Made by a program: the position numbers and the translations under genes | The notes under the pieces: model-generated | Databases searched by the model: none | Told to the model about the DNA's origin: nothing | Seen by the model: only the letters and a program-made list of their open reading frames with translations | Shown: in pieces, positions 1 through 12,627 of the stretch | Position numbering within the stretch: the first letter of the stretch is position 1 | Layout: every line of letters begins with the position of its first letter | Source: Dallia pectoralis | Taxonomy: Eukaryota > Chordata > Actinopteri > Esociformes > Umbridae | Assembly: GCA_029465975.1 (NCBI GenBank) | Contig: CM055747.1 | Span: forward strand, 7,870,499 to 7,934,498 | Reading direction: 5' to 3' | Length of the DNA: 64,000 bases

Positions 1-1027
1 GAGGAACCCACTTAAGGTCAACCAGATGCGTGTGTGCGTGTCGATATTCGGGTGTGTTAATCCGCTGAACAATTGTATATATTTTTCCCAACTTGGATAA
101 GATTGTCTAGGGTGGCGTGCGTATGCTTGTTTTCCGCACGTGGGTGTCAATGCACTTGAACCTTTCCCCTTCTTTTGTTTAGGCATCTGTTTACCCACGT
201 GAATAGAACCGTGCGCGTGTTTGTGTTTCTGCGCGCGCGTGCGTGCTCGCGCGTCCGAGAGCGCGTCCCTCGCGGTTCGTATATGACGGACCTCCAGGGG
301 ACGCCAACGGCGCACACAGCGGTAACCCGACTCAACCGAACCGACGGTCACAGGAGAACCATGGGAAGGGTGAGGGTGTTTGTGCGCGTGTTTAACTGAG
401 GGGCCGCTGGCACTCCCGCCGGGCGCCTCCCGGTGTGTTAAAGGGACGTGTCCGGCCATGTTCGCCCCACACACGCTACACACCACCAGGGAAGGTTTGT
501 TTCCTCAGGTATGTTGTAGGTGTGGATGGATGTGTGTCTTAACATGAAAAAGGATTTAAAGGGAATAAATGACTGTTGTTAGTAGTTCTGTGAGTTGGAC
601 CGAGACGATACTGTTTCCCTTGGCAGCAGGCTATGGGGCACTTTCCAGTTGGAGGAATAGTCCGGGAATGTTCGATGCGAATGGGAATCTCGTATATGTG
701 TGTTCCCGTGATAGCCCCGATGATGACCTCATTATATGGATCTTTACCTGTTCGCATCTTCGCTGTTGTGCATTTTCGGCCGTGGTCGCCAACGTCCTGT
801 ATACTTGACATCACTGTAACAGTTTTGTGGCACCGCGTCTCTCAGTTGACGTCTTACATAAACAATGGCGTGCGGATATAGAGACAAGAGCTGAACGCGC
901 GTATCATCAGAGAGAGTTTTTCCAATCAGTTCTCGGGAACATTTCCGACTCAGGACAAGCATTCCTGCTTGTTGATGTATTAAGAAAGAGAATGCTTTTT
1001 CAGTGCCCGGTGACATCACTGGAAACT
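1..1027. other. Upstream sequence without a recognised gene
   Basis: No coding region is supported. A short CG-dinucleotide-rich patch lies at about 215-275 (alternating GC/GT runs). Open frames here are short, overlap on both strands and match no family I know. Confidence 0.5.
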
Positions 1028-1063
<36 letters not shown>

Positions 1064-1449
1064 ACTCTCTTTCTCTCTCTCACTCTCTTTCGCGCTCTCT
1101 CTCTCTCTCTCACTCTCTTTCTCTCTCTCTCTCACTCTCTCTCTCTTGCTCTCTTTCTCTCTCCTCTCTCTCTCTCCCTCTCTCTCTCTTTCTCTCTCTT
1201 TCTCTCCCTCACCCTCTCTCTCACCCTCTCTCACTCTCTCTCTCTCTCACTCACTCTCTTTCTCTCTCTCACTCTCTTTCTCTCTCTCTCACTCTATTTC
1301 TCTCTCTCTCTCTCACTCTCTCTCTCTTGCTCTCTTTCTCTCTCCTCTCTCTCTTTCTCTCTCTTTCTCTCCCTCACCCTCTCTCTCACTCTCTCTCTCT
1401 CACTCACTCTCTTTCTCTCTCTCACTCTCTCTCTCTCTCTCTCTCACTC

Positions 1450-1512
<63 letters not shown>

Positions 1513-1555
1513 CTTTCTCTCCCTCACCCTCTCTCTCACCCTCTCTCTCTCTCTC
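1028..1555. repeat. CT-rich polypyrimidine microsatellite, about 530 bp
   Basis: Almost pure CT on the + strand (GA on the other), interrupted mostly by CTCACT, CTTTCT and CCCT variants. Larger blocks recur: the stretch around 1140-1260 is closely repeated around 1320-1420 and again near 1500-1550, which points to block duplication as well as slippage. All three forward frames stay open and read as Leu/Ser-rich peptides with no initiator context or splice structure. These are not genes. Long mirror-symmetric pyrimidine tracts of this kind can form triplex (H-) DNA. Confidence 0.95.
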
Positions 1556-2049
1556 CGCAATCTCAACGCTCATCTTTTATCCTCCCTTTTCCACACCTAT
1601 TGGAAACTTGGTTTAGTTTGTTTTCTTTCCGGCTTTTTTCCCGAATATGGCACTGATACACATGTTATTTGGCACGACCGTTGGAAAGATAGAAAACGCA
1701 CAGTGTGGATCGCTAACTGACGTGTCTTTGTCAGCAACAGTGAGTGCATTTCCCCCGGGTAACAGCGTGTTGCTGTATCGGTCTCACCTCGTTATTGGCC
1801 CCTTCCACCGGGGGCCACTTCTCATTATGTGGCTGTAATCTGGAGTGGACTGGACCGGCTGCAGAAGCCTGTTTATCTTCCTGCACAAACAGGCCCTCTT
1901 TCCTTCTGGTCCCTGCTCGGCTTGTTGTTGAGAGATAGAGAGCAGAGCTGCTGTGTGTCTGCGTATCTGTGTGTATCTGTTTGTCTCAGTGTGTGTGTGT
2001 GTGTGTTTCTGTGTTTGTGTCTGTGGTACGCTGCTGTGTTCTAGCTATC
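1556..2049. other. Unassigned sequence with a short TG run
   Basis: Mostly unique sequence without a recognisable gene. A GT-rich stretch at about 1961-2030 borders the minisatellite that follows. Confidence 0.5.
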
Positions 2050-3985
2050 ACCCGGCCTGCCTCTGTGTATTCATCACTATCACCCAGCCTGCCTCTGTGT
2101 ATTCATCACTATCACCCAGCCTGCCTCTGTGTATTCATCACTATCACCCAGCCTGCCTCTGTGTATTCATCACTATTACCCAGCCTGCCTCTGTGTATTC
2201 ATCACTATCACCCGGCCTGCCTCTGTGTATTCATCACTATCACCCGGCCTGCCTCTGTGTATTCATCACTATTACCCAGCCTGCCTCTGTGTACTCATCA
2301 CTATCACCCGGCCTGCCTCTGTGTATTCATCACTATCACCCGGCCTGCCTCTGTGTATTCATCACTATCACCCAGCCTGCCTCTGTGTATTCATCACTAT
2401 CACCCAGCCTGCCTCTGTGTATTCATCACTATTACCCAGCCTGCCTCTGTGTATTCATCACTATCACCCGGCCTGCCTCTGTGTATTCATCACTATCACC
2501 CAGCCTGCCTCTGTGTACTCATCACTATCACCCAGCCTGCCTCTGTGTACTCATCACTATCACCCAGCCTGCCTCTGTGTATTCATCACTATCACCCAGC
2601 CTGCCTCTGTGTATTCATCACTATTACCCAGCCTGCCTCTGTGTACTCATCACTATCACCCAGCCTGCCTCTGTGTATTCATCACTATCACCCAGCCTGC
2701 CTCTGTGTACTCATCACTATCACCCAGCCTGCCTCTGTGTATTCATCACTATCACCCGGCCTGCCTCTGTGTATTCATCACTATCACCCGGCCTGCCTCT
2801 GTGTACTCATCACTATCACCCAGCCTGCCTCTGTGTACTCATCACTATCACCCAGCCTGCCTCTGTGTATTCATCACTATTACCCAGCCTGCCTCTGTGT
2901 ATTCATCACTATCACCCAGCCTGCCTCTGTGTATTCATCACTATCACCCAGCCTGCCTCTGTGTACTCATCACTATTACCCAGCCTGCCTCTGTGTATTC
3001 ATCACTATTACCCAGCCTGCCTCTGTGTATTCATCACTATCACCCAGCCTGCCTCTGTGTACTCATCACTATCACCCAGCCTGCCTCTGTGTATTCATCA
3101 CTATCACCCAGCCTGCCTCTGTGTATTCATCACTATTACCCAGCCTGCCTCTGTGTATTCATCACTATCACCCAGCCTGCCTCTGTGTACTCATCACTAT
3201 CACCCAGCCTGCCTCTGTGTACTCATCACTATTACCCAGCCTGCCTCTCTGTACTCATCACTATCACCCAGCCTGCCTCTGTGTACTCATCACTATTACC
3301 CAGCCTGCCTCTGTGTACTCATCACTATCACCCAGCCTGCCTCTGTGTACTCATCACTATCACCCAGCCTGCCTCTGTGTAACTATCACCCAGCCTGCCT
3401 CTGTGTATTCATCACTATTACCCAGCCTGCCTCTGTGTATTCATCACTATCACCCAGCCTGCCTCTGTGTATTCATCACTATCACCCAGCCTGCCTCTGT
3501 GTACTCATCACTATTACCCAGCCTGCCTCTGTGTATTCATCACTATTACCCAGCCTGCCTCTGTGTATTCAACCCAGCCTGCCTCTGTGTACTCATCACT
3601 ATCACCCAGCCTGCCTCTGTGTATTCATCACTATCACCCAGCCTGCCTCTGTGTATTCATCACTATTACCCAGCCTGCCTCTGTGTATTCATCACTATCA
3701 CCCAGCCTGCCTCTGTGTACTCATCACTATCACCCAGCCTGCCTCTGTGTACTCATCACTATTACCCAGCCTGCCTCTCTGTACTCATCACTATCACCCA
3801 GCCTGCCTCTGTGTACTCATCACTATTACCCAGCCTGCCTCTGTGTACTCATCACTATCACCCAGCCTGCCTCTGTGTACTCATCACTATCACCCAGCCT
3901 GCCTCTGTGTACTCATCACTATCACCCAGCCTGCCTCTGTGTACTCATCACTATTACCCAGCCTGCCTCTCTGTACTCATCACCG
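2050..3985. repeat. 32-bp minisatellite, about 60 units
   Basis: The unit starts CCTGCCTCTGTGTATTCATC and continues ACTATCACCCAG. The spacing is 32 bp (for example 2056 to 2088). Units differ at a few fixed sites: ATT/ACT before CATC, ATC/ATT before ACC, and CAG/CGG at the junction. CGG units are confined to the first half. Two units are shortened, by 6 bp near 3381 and by 8 bp near 3571. Because 32 is not a multiple of 3 and the unit holds no stop in any phase, all three forward frames stay open (up to 703 codons) and give the same 32-residue periodic peptide. This is a repeat artefact, not a protein gene. Confidence 0.97.
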
Positions 3986-5865
3986 TCAGCCAGACAGCCA
4001 CTTTTATAGGTGATCTCACACTGTGGTTTAATTCCTTGATGTCTCTTATGTCTCTTACCTGTGTTGTCCCGGTCCATTGATGTTGTGGAGGGCATTTGCG
4101 TTAAACACCGTCTCTCTCCTCCTCACCCGGCGATTGCATCTCTCCCTGCCACACATGGGATGTGTTATTTTGTCGGCCATTGTCTAGGCATGTTTTTCGT
4201 CTCAGACACACTGACAGTTAATAGCCTCACATCACGCACGCCCCATACGTTTGACTGTGCCTGGGTTCAACGTACTTCCTGCCGTTTGTGTACGATCATA
4301 TCGCTCGACCATATGTTCAGGTTTCTTGGTTAATATACACGTGTAATATAATATCAGGACGTTTTCTTGTAGAGGTTTTAGTCGGAATACACGCAGCCCG
4401 GCCCCACTAATGTAGTAAGCTGAGCGGCTCAGGGAACAGGTGGCTGGTGTGTTTTGGACCCGGTACCAAATTTCTCCAGGGGTAGGACCCATAACTAAGC
4501 CGATGTGGAGTCACATGCTCGTTGGCGGGCCTAGAGATTCTGCCCGTATCGACAGCCCCGCTATGAATGAGGGACGACGGAGGGCGGAGTCCGCGCTGCT
4601 TTGCCACCCCGTCGCCGTGTCGGGCCGGTTGCTCCGTGGCTACGTCTCGAAGTTGGCAGACCGGCGAGTCACTGGGTACCTTGGCTCTGAACAACGATGT
4701 TGTAGCTGTCTGCGTGTCGTTGTGAGACGCCCCAGCGGACGCCTCGGCTTCCTGTCGGCCCTCTACGTCGCAGGTACCGGCGCTTCATCGTCAGGGGCCA
4801 CACTTCAGCCGTGGGTCCATGTTCTCACTCACTCTCTCTCTGAGGACCTGTGTCTAGACCGCACGGCTGATCCACAAATGCTCAGTGCAACCTTCTATGG
4901 GAATGGGCTACATTGGTGAAAAACAAACGAAAAGAGACAAAAACAGACGCGCTAATGATTATAGTAGGGACCTCTGTCTAGAGCGGGAACAGGAGAGAGA
5001 GGCTTTCCTCAGCTTCCTCAACATGACATGTTTGTGCTTCTCACAGAGCACATTTTCGAGATAAAGGATGAGCCCAGAGCGCGTGAGGAATTCGATACGA
5101 TGTGCAGAATGTGGAGCGGACGTGTGTGCGGTTTTATGTTTTTTCTTCGGAGCACACTGATAAGAACTAGACCCGTTTCCGTGTTTCCTAACTTGACGCC
5201 GTTGTTCAAATGCCGCCTTGTTTTATTGCCCTTCGGCTGTGCAAATCAAAGCTGGACTGAGTTTATGTATGATAAACGCAGTGGCGAACTCTCCGGGCCA
5301 GAGAAATATTATACACTCTGTGCTACAGCTGTGCTGTTTCTATACAATAAACTGTTTTCATAGTTCTAATCAATTTGTGTTCGGCGGGTACCGTAAGACT
5401 TCAGTTAAATGCGGATTTAAATACACTGTCCATTTCTAAATCAGGCGATGACATACATTTCTGCAAACCTGCAACGGTTTCTAAATGAACATTTCACAAG
5501 GTTTGTGGTTATGAAGTGTAAAAGTTTATGCCGATATTACCGTATTGGGTGTGCCCCGAGGTGTTGGGCAAAATAAATGTGCTAATATATATGGGCAGAG
5601 GGCAGTTATATAGGCCTCTGTCTATAGAATGTCATTATTTTGCTAGCGTGCATTGTGCTTTCAAAGCAGCTGCAAGTCAGGGAGGTTTTGAATGGATTTT
5701 CGGGTGTCTTGAGTAAAATAAACATTTAAAAATGAAATTGCCATGACAAAATACCCTGGGCTGTACTGGAATCATAATCAAGTAATATTAAATGTTGCAG
5801 TCTCTATTGAGCTTTTCTTTGTCCTAGACTAGGTTCAATTTGTGTCTACAAAAACTTTGCTAAGT
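3986..5865. other. Unassigned single-copy sequence
   Basis: No gene recognised. The largest frame (4440-4919, + strand, 159 codons) shows no domain, no repeat and no signal peptide that I can identify. GC content is higher around 4500-4860. A non-coding reading is the safer one. Confidence 0.45.
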
Positions 5866-5965
5866 GTTTGTCCAATTAGCAAGCCCCTAAGTGTCTGTCC
5901 AATTAGCAACCCCTAAGTGTCTGTCCAATTAGCAAGGCCCTAAGTGTCTGTCCTAATAGCAAGTA
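5861..5965. repeat. Short tandem repeat, about 27 bp x 4
   Basis: Four consecutive copies of TAAGTGTCTGTCCAATTAGC followed by AA and a few C or G. The last copy is degenerate (CCTAATAGC). Confidence 0.85.
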
Positions 5966-6727
5966 ACAAAGTGACCAAATTAAATGTAATTGCTCTCAGA
6001 AAACAGTTGATTTGATTGGTGGTAGTGCAAGTTAACTTAATAATTGATGTAGCAAGCAAAATGACAACAGCAGTGTAATGTAAGTTTCCCGAGTTGCTTT
6101 GACTCTTTACAATCATAGAGTCAGTCCACTTTTAGGCCATACCTTCAACAGTCCACACGCTATTGGCTAGTTTACAACACAGGCAGAGCCAGTATGCTGA
6201 TCCTGCTGCTTGATTGGACAAAACCATAGTCAACGTCTCCGTTCAGGCAGTCATTTCTCTCTCACATGTTTCCCACTGAACATTCAGATTGCTGTTGCCT
6301 CTTGCTAGCCTGTCACCGTGATAAACCAAATCACAAGGACATTTGCCAGCATGCCATCAATTTGCATAACAAGCAGAGCAAAAGTAGGGGAGAGAAGAAA
6401 ATGCTGATGCAAATTCTGACAAAGTGACAGGAAACTTGGACATTGCAGGTTTTGAGTACACAGACACGTGGATGTACACACCTCGCTCGAACTGCCGGTT
6501 TTATGGTCCATTAACTTACTGGGCGGTATGCAATATAGAACACTACATTCTTTTAAATTATGCATTGAAAATTGGAAAATAGATGAAATTGCCATAAATA
6601 TAAACTAAGACTATTCATTGTTGTAGGGTTAGATTTCTTTTTCCAGGGGTGAATTGGTATTTAAAGTGATTAATTTATTGAGAAAGAAACTAACATAGAA
6701 TGTATTGAAAATCCTTTTTTCAACATA
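5966..6727. other. AT-rich sequence, nothing recognised
   Basis: No gene, RNA or clear repeat is seen. The minus-strand frame at 6305-6595 has no recognisable domain. Confidence 0.45.
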
Positions 6728-7450
6728 TTCTTCTGTTCAGAAATGTGGGGCCACTTAGAATTGTCCTTGTTTTCCATAAAACATACATGAAATTAGTTTG
6801 AATAGAAATAAATAATTACTTTGAATTGAAATAATAATTGTGTTCATCAAACTTGGCTTTCATAATCATCCAGGAATTACAGCCATACAGACCTTTAGTC
6901 ATTTTGTTAAAGTAATCTGAAGAGATTTTATTCCAAGTTTCCTGAATCACCTCACACAAATTGGATTGGCTCGATGGAAACTACTTACAAACGGACAAGC
7001 TGCTCCCGCAAACAATCAATAGGGGTTTCATAGAACAAGAATAGCCTGCCGAGGTTCAGAGTAAATCAAACCCACAATTGCTGATACTCCAGATACTCAA
7101 CTAGTCCACATAAGGAGTTTAATAATATAAATGAAATTTCGCTGTCCTCGCTAATGACGCTAGATATGGTCAGTGCTAGTTGTCATCCGTCCGCATATCA
7201 AACCCCACATCGTTTAATGTCTATCACGATGTTTCACTGTAAACATCATACGATGACTAATGTTTACAGATACTTTGCCTCTGTATATCTTTGTAGACGT
7301 TTCATTGTAAATCTTGTGAGCTACACTAATTTACAGCATTAACTATTAAAAATATTCAAATCACTTTGATGTTACTTTATGGGACAAAACATGCTTTTCC
7401 GTCAAAAAACTGTGCATTTCTGAAGGACCCCAAACTTTTTAATTGCGCGG
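6728..7450 (-). mobile_element. Tc1-like transposon, internally deleted copy
   Basis: Both ends resemble the fish Tc1 family whose termini read roughly AAGTTTGGGGTCACTTAGAA. The left end is at about 6738-6770 (TGGGGCCACTTAGAATTGTC, then CTTGTTTTCCATAAAACATA). The right end is at about 7417-7445 (CATTTCTGAAGGACCCCAAA). Between them are remains of the transposase 3' part on the minus strand (around 6850-7010) joined to 5' leader sequence (around 7060-7120), so most of the transposase is missing. Family assignment is from memory of the consensus; exact ends are approximate. Confidence 0.75.
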
Positions 7451-7534
7451 TAAATTCGAAAATGACTTGGGCTTGAAAAATTCTGCTCCCCAGTGGTTAG
7501 AAATGAAAAGTTCGAATTGGGCTTATTTATGCAC

Positions 7535-7665
7535 CTGCTGTGTGTTTATGCATTGCGTGTGTATGTGTGGGTGAGTATGTATGTACGTCTATGTGTGTGT
7601 GTGTGAGGGTGAGACTTTATGTGTTTGTATGCGTGTGTGTGTGTGGGGGGGTAGTGTTAGTGTGT
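7535..7665. repeat. GT-rich low-complexity tract
   Basis: Interrupted (GT)n with GTAT and GTGAG variants and a run of G near 7645. A short (GA)n follows at about 7832-7853. Confidence 0.85.
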
Positions 7666-8899
7666 TTGCGTTTGGCTGTCAGAAGGTGTAAACAGTCACG
7701 CAAGTCTGCGAGCAGTTGGATTGAATACGGACAGTTCTCCGCTGAGAACCACATATGAGTTAGTGCGAAGGCCCGGACCTATGTGGGAGTTTGTTTGTTA
7801 AACTGTGAGAGTGTTTGTCTGTTCATCTGGCTGAGAGAGAGAGAGAGAGAGAGACGGGGAAGGAGAAAAGGCAGATTGAGTAGATAGCCTGCATCTATCA
7901 AAACAACAGTCGGCTCCACACAGAAAACCAAAACACTACACACAGACACGAATATCCACGGCCAGGTAGCGAGGCCGTCGTATCGCCCCGACCAAAATGG
8001 AGAGCCGCGGGGGTGGGGGGGACGTGTTGTCCATCTTGAGACGGTTTACAACGAGCCACTGTTTATTAATGACTGTTAAACTTCATGCATCATTCTGGGA
8101 CCAGTGGACCCGGAGTAGCAACACGTAAACTAAGATGTTTAGAGCTTTAAGTTGTTCGCCATCGGCAGGCAGAAAATTATTATTTAATTTAATTGTGTTG
8201 AGTTGCAAATACCATCCTTGAATGTTTTTATTCAAAAGTACACATCATATTGTTGCATTGTTCCCTGTCGGTATTTATTTGTGTTTTTAAGTCAAATGTT
8301 TAAAAAATGAATGGGTCTTTTCCCATTTTGTCTGATGTTTAATTGGGAATATAAAGAGCGTGTGTGTACAAGAATGTTGCAAAAAAAAACAATTCAGCGT
8401 AGAGTTCTTCTCAGAACGCTTTCAGAATTTCCGTGAACAGTTGTCGTTGGCAACGTGAGTACTATATGTCAGAGCTCACCTGCCACCATCTACAGTCTCA
8501 TGCGTACTCCGTCCCTCTCATCGATCAAAACAGAACCACCCGTGGTCTTCTGATGGTAGCTTATGATTTAATGCAATCCTACATTCACATACCGCCCACA
8601 CATTCACAATGGCTGTTAGCCGCATACGAAGCATAGATGGAACATATAGTTCTATGTAACATCCCAATTGGTTTTCCATCTGAGACAGGTTAGAGTCACT
8701 TTTCATGCATTAGTAATATATTGTTGAAAAGTAATATGATATTGGCTCACACAACCCGTGTGCATTCGCAGAGATTTTGTGTCAAACAACCACCACATTA
8801 TGTATAATCAGCGGAGGCTCACGTAGGGTTTCGTTCGACCAGTTATACTGCGCTACGGTTAGCGAATTCAGTTCGCTCGCTAGCTCTGTTGACATGCAT
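7666..8899. other. Unassigned sequence
   Basis: No gene recognised. Contains a G-run at 8011-8021 and otherwise ordinary AT-leaning sequence. Open frames near 8433-8706 overlap on opposite strands and are not supported. Confidence 0.45.
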
Positions 8900-9330
8900 A
8901 CACTGTTGAGCCAAAATATTATGACCAAACACAGGTGAAGCGAATACCATTTATCATCTCAGGACACATGTCAAGGTCTGGGAAGAACAAGCAGTTCCTG
9001 TAGTCAACATGTTCTATGCAGAAGAAACGGGCCGAAGTGAAAACATGGGCCAGATTGTTACGGCCCGGCGACCGTGTCGGGGTACCCCCGAAATCTCAGG
9101 GCTTGCGGAGTGTCCCCTGTCTGTGGTCCAAGAAGGGACAAATCGCAAACTGGTGTTGGGTGTTGGGTGCACAAAGCTCATCGTAGCCGCAGACCGATCA
9201 CAGTTCCCATGGTGACCCCAGTCCACGTCGAACCCAACCACAATGGGCACGTAAGCATTGGAACTGGACCTTGGAGCAGTCCACGAAGGTCACCGGGTTC
9301 GATAGGTGTCATTTTCATTTACGAGTCAGT
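8900..9330 (+). mobile_element. Tc1-like transposon fragment (family with ATTATGACCAC ends), 3' truncated
   Basis: The left end (AAAATATTATGACCAAACAC at 8912-8931, then AGGTGAAGCGAATA) resembles the reverse complement of the right end of the copy at 47682-49157. The leader, then a decayed N-terminal transposase reading (GGGCCAGATTGTTACGGCCC at about 9048, the GQIV-ARR segment) and a later part (GCCGCAGACCGATCACAGTT at about 9187, then CAATGGGCACGTAAGCATTG at about 9241) follow in the expected order. Homology stops near 9330, so the catalytic C-terminus is absent. Frameshifts and stops make it inactive. Confidence 0.75.
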
Positions 9331-9652
9331 GCTGTTTGACATATTGGCCAACACGGTTTCAGTTTGGACCGGTTTTGAAAATGCTAATTCCTCAAGTAAT
9401 TTAGAGAAAACTTGAATGATGTTAGGTTATAATGATTGTTGTACATAGTATTTATAGGGCTATTGTATAATAATATTTTGAAATAACCGTTCGTGAGAAG
9501 TTGATGCGTGTATGTAGGTTCCGTATATATATATATATTGTGAGATTGGATCAACTGAGCTCAATCTCAATAAAGGTGTTAGGATGTTGAGTTGCTTACC
9601 TTGACCCTCTGCCAGACGAATGCCAATCCCAACATTGGACGTAGCTACCATC
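9331..9652. other. AT-rich spacer
   Basis: No gene seen. A short (TA)n lies at about 9524-9539. Confidence 0.45.
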
Positions 9653-9780
9653 ATTTGATGTCCAGCTGGTGCAGCCGGTTATAGTTTGGCTGGTGAAGTC
9701 TTCTGCAGATTGTAGCGGCTAACACATCCACGCCTACGTCTTGGAGAGTGTTCCTGATCTGTCGGCCAGTTACTTGCTGT
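9653..9780 (-). pseudogene. Fragment of a transposase-type helix-turn-helix
   Basis: On the minus strand from about 9776 down to a stop near 9653 the frame reads QVTGRQIRNTLQDVGVDVLA and then an ICRRLHQPNYNR-like segment. The pattern (R-I-R-x-T-L-x-x-x-G-V-x-V, then R-R-L) is that of the second helix-turn-helix of Tc1/mariner DNA-binding domains. No catalytic domain is attached and no ends were identified. It could instead belong to another element with a similar helix-turn-helix. Confidence 0.5.
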
Positions 9781-10660
9781 GTTTTTTCTTCATTATTGTA
9801 AACACGCATCTGTCAGCCAATGCTTCCTTGTTCTACACGATTGTTTGTTCTACTGAGCTTGTCCGTCTTTTGAAGTGTACAGGATAGTTGATTTTTGCCT
9901 CGTGACCTCGTGTTTTTTTGCGTCTGATTTATTTGTATTTATTTTCTCCTCCGGATGTCGGACACCATGCAACAGATAAAAATGGCGAATGCAAAGCCTT
10001 GCGTCCAAACTAGACATTGACAGTTTTCTTGTGCATGCATTAACACTGCAAACGAACACGTTTGCCTTATAGGAAACAGCTGTGAATCCAATTGTTGAAA
10101 TACATTTGGCACTCTAAAATGGGTAGACGATTTACAAATCATGCGGTAATATCTACACGGTTTGTCCAATAATGATTACAATACTATCACAGTCTGCACA
10201 TTTACCCCATAGTCATTCTTTCATTCCAAACACAACGATCCCTGTGAATGTACATTGTAAGTCTTAAGCGTAGCCATAATTACAGTGAAAACGGTAACGC
10301 AAATAATGCATAAAATTGTCCAAAAACCCTGGCCACTCAGAAACATAATCTTGCTAAGCGACTGCAGTGTAGGTTTGACCTGTTTGGTTATTGTCCTACT
10401 TGAAGTGTGTGTGGTATAAACAGAGAGAGGCAGACTTTCCGCAACGTAGAAGTTGCCTGTTGTTATCTGCATCCAGGTTCGTGTTATCTGACAAACATCC
10501 CAGTCAATGCCAAACATGCCCGAAACATGATGTAGTCACCACCACGCTTAAGAGGAGACACTTGTTTAGTATTTAGATTAGATTATCTTGTTTGTATTCA
10601 TACGGAACTTAGGTCATTGCAGTTTGCATCAGCATTACGTATTATATATTCTTATGTATT
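9781..10660. other. Unassigned sequence
   Basis: No gene, RNA or repeat recognised; several short frames on both strands have no family resemblance. Confidence 0.45.
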
Positions 10661-10664
10661 ATTG

Positions 10665-10855
10665 TCCAGAGTCTCTGTTCTTATTTTTTAATGGCCAGTC
10701 TGAGAACTGGCTTTTGCAACTCTGCCTAGAGGGCCATGCATCCTTGAGTCTCCTCACTGTTGACGTTGGGACTGGTGTTTGGAAGCTGCCAGTTAAGGAC
10801 GGTGTGTTTCATCGTTCTATTCTAGTTAGAGCCAGTTAGTTCTGCGAACGGAGTG
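10665..10855 (-). mobile_element. Tc1-like transposase fragment
   Basis: Read on the minus strand, 10855 to 10665 follows the mid-N-terminal part of the fish Tc1 transposase of the same family as 6728-7450. Segments include AACTGGCTCTAACTAGAATA, then CCAACGTCAACAGTGAGGAG, then CTAGGCAGAGTTGCAAAAGC and TCTCAGACTGGCCATTAAAA. Two stretches of the consensus are deleted. No ends are present, so this is a relic. The family is recalled from memory. Confidence 0.7.
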
Positions 10856-12090
10856 GTTCACATCAATGTTTAAGCTCCTCAGTTTCCTGGCAATTTATGA
10901 ACAACCAATCATGCAGACTTCTGAGTGAAATGGCAATAACTGCTAGTAAACACTTCTGGTTTGAGCAGTTACAGCTCCTGTGAAAATTCCGATTGCTATG
11001 CTAGCATCGCCCAGGCTAGTCTGTGTGCATGCTTGTAGTGTAATGGTATCATGACAGCAAGTTTAGTTGTCTATCAAAGTTTGAGCATAGCCACTAGCCA
11101 GCTAAAAGCATCCTGTGATTGGTCAGTCTTCGGCAATTGTTTGGCGTGATTTGCATAAAGTTGGGAAAATGACATTTTTCTTTGTGTCCACGCTTCGCAC
11201 ACATCACCCAATGAGACACCCAGATTGCACTTGATTGGTATTCCAATATTTACATTATTTGCAACTAATCTCAAAATGGACTCACTGTAAAATCTCAAAA
11301 TCATGAGTAATGCCGTTCAGAAAGAAAAATAAATGACACAAGCAAACCGAATCAGACGATTAACGCTTTAGAATCTTAAGTGAAATAAAACGAAAGTACA
11401 TATCAGACGCTTGGTTAACATTTCCAACGAATCGGCCACAGACTGAAGAGGTCCAGGCGTGCAGAACGAGCTCTTGTCCAATTGTGTTCGATCATGGACG
11501 TCTAAGAAATCACAGCAAGGGAAATTTGAACAAATTTAATGGATACCCAGCATTAGTTGCTTCTCTGTGGGTGACAATGCTGGTTTCAGTACACGGCAAG
11601 CGCGTACGCGGCTGGTGTCAGTAAAAGCTGACAGAGGTGACATTAAGCGCAAGAGAGAAGGACCGAGAGAATAAAAGAAGAGGAGAGAGCGAGGAGAGGA
11701 GTAACTCTTGAGAGCTGAACATAAACAGCGGAAGGGAGGACGGCAGTGTGGTTATTGTAACTTTTATGATTTCCCGTTGTAGCCATTTGGCTAACACCCA
11801 GACTGATGCAGCAGGGACATTTATGGATGCCACCAAATGTCTTGGACATTTAACTAGGGAACAACTTGAGGTTAGAGTTATTGGTGCCGAGACAAAAAGA
11901 AATCGCCGGCGCGTGTGCATTGACTTGCATTAGATTCGATCCATCACGCAGATACAACTGTGTGGTTTTTGATTGTGTAGTGATTCAGATTTTAGACTGA
12001 CCTTCATTTTGAATCCCATGTATTACAATGTGACCTGATCATTGTAATGCCACTAGGAGTATCGACTTTGCTCTACCGTCTTCACACCAA
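10856..12090. other. Unassigned sequence
   Basis: No gene recognised. A purine-rich (GA) stretch lies at about 11650-11705. Confidence 0.45.
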
Positions 12091-12190
12091 TGTAGCAGAG
12101 TGAGTGTAGCAGAGTGAGTGTAGCAGAGTGAGTGTAGCAGAGTGAGTGTAGCAGAGTGAGTGTAGCAGAGTGAGTGTAGCAGAGTGAGTG
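12091..12190. repeat. 14-bp tandem repeat x 7
   Basis: Seven copies of TGTAGCAGAGTGAG in perfect succession (spacing 14 bp, for example 12091 to 12105). Confidence 0.95.
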
Positions 12191-12627
12191 CTAACGGACA
12201 CCAGAAGGAGAGCATACAAAAGCCTACGTCGGTTGCCCGTTAATCCTCCAGAAGTGTGTATGTCAGCAGTCATGTTTTTTAGTTCTTAAAATAGAGCCTT
12301 TTCAGAACCGATAAAAAAAACGCTGACATGCATACTTTTGGAATTAAGAATACACCAAACGATTATCTTTGCATGAAATGTGCCTTTACAATACTTTTTC
12401 TGGTAGATGTTGTATAAGACCCCTTTGACTTACTTTGTTTGACAAAATGTAACGCTTTGCTCAGTCAAAAAACTTTTTGTTGAAAATGGTTGAGAAATGA
12501 ACATACAAACGGTTATTAAAAGTACACACTCATTTGTTCGACGCTCAATGTGATATGCCTCCTCGTACTCACCATTTTGGTGATCATTCTACATCCAAAT
12601 GCCTGTGTACCTTTGACTCATTCAGCA

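Noticed and set aside
827..1720. 297-codon and overlapping open frames through the CT tract
   Set aside because: Leu/Ser-only low complexity in all frames; produced by the dinucleotide repeat.
2050..3985. CRISPR array
   Set aside because: Units are contiguous with no unique spacers, and the genome is that of an animal. The same holds for the other arrays.
1953..4080. Open frames of 686, 703 and 417 codons on the + strand
   Set aside because: All three read the same 32-bp repeat in different phases; no start, splice or domain evidence.
4440..4919. 159-codon frame in fairly GC-rich sequence
   Set aside because: No domain, repeat, signal peptide or splice context; opposite strand is equally open in places.
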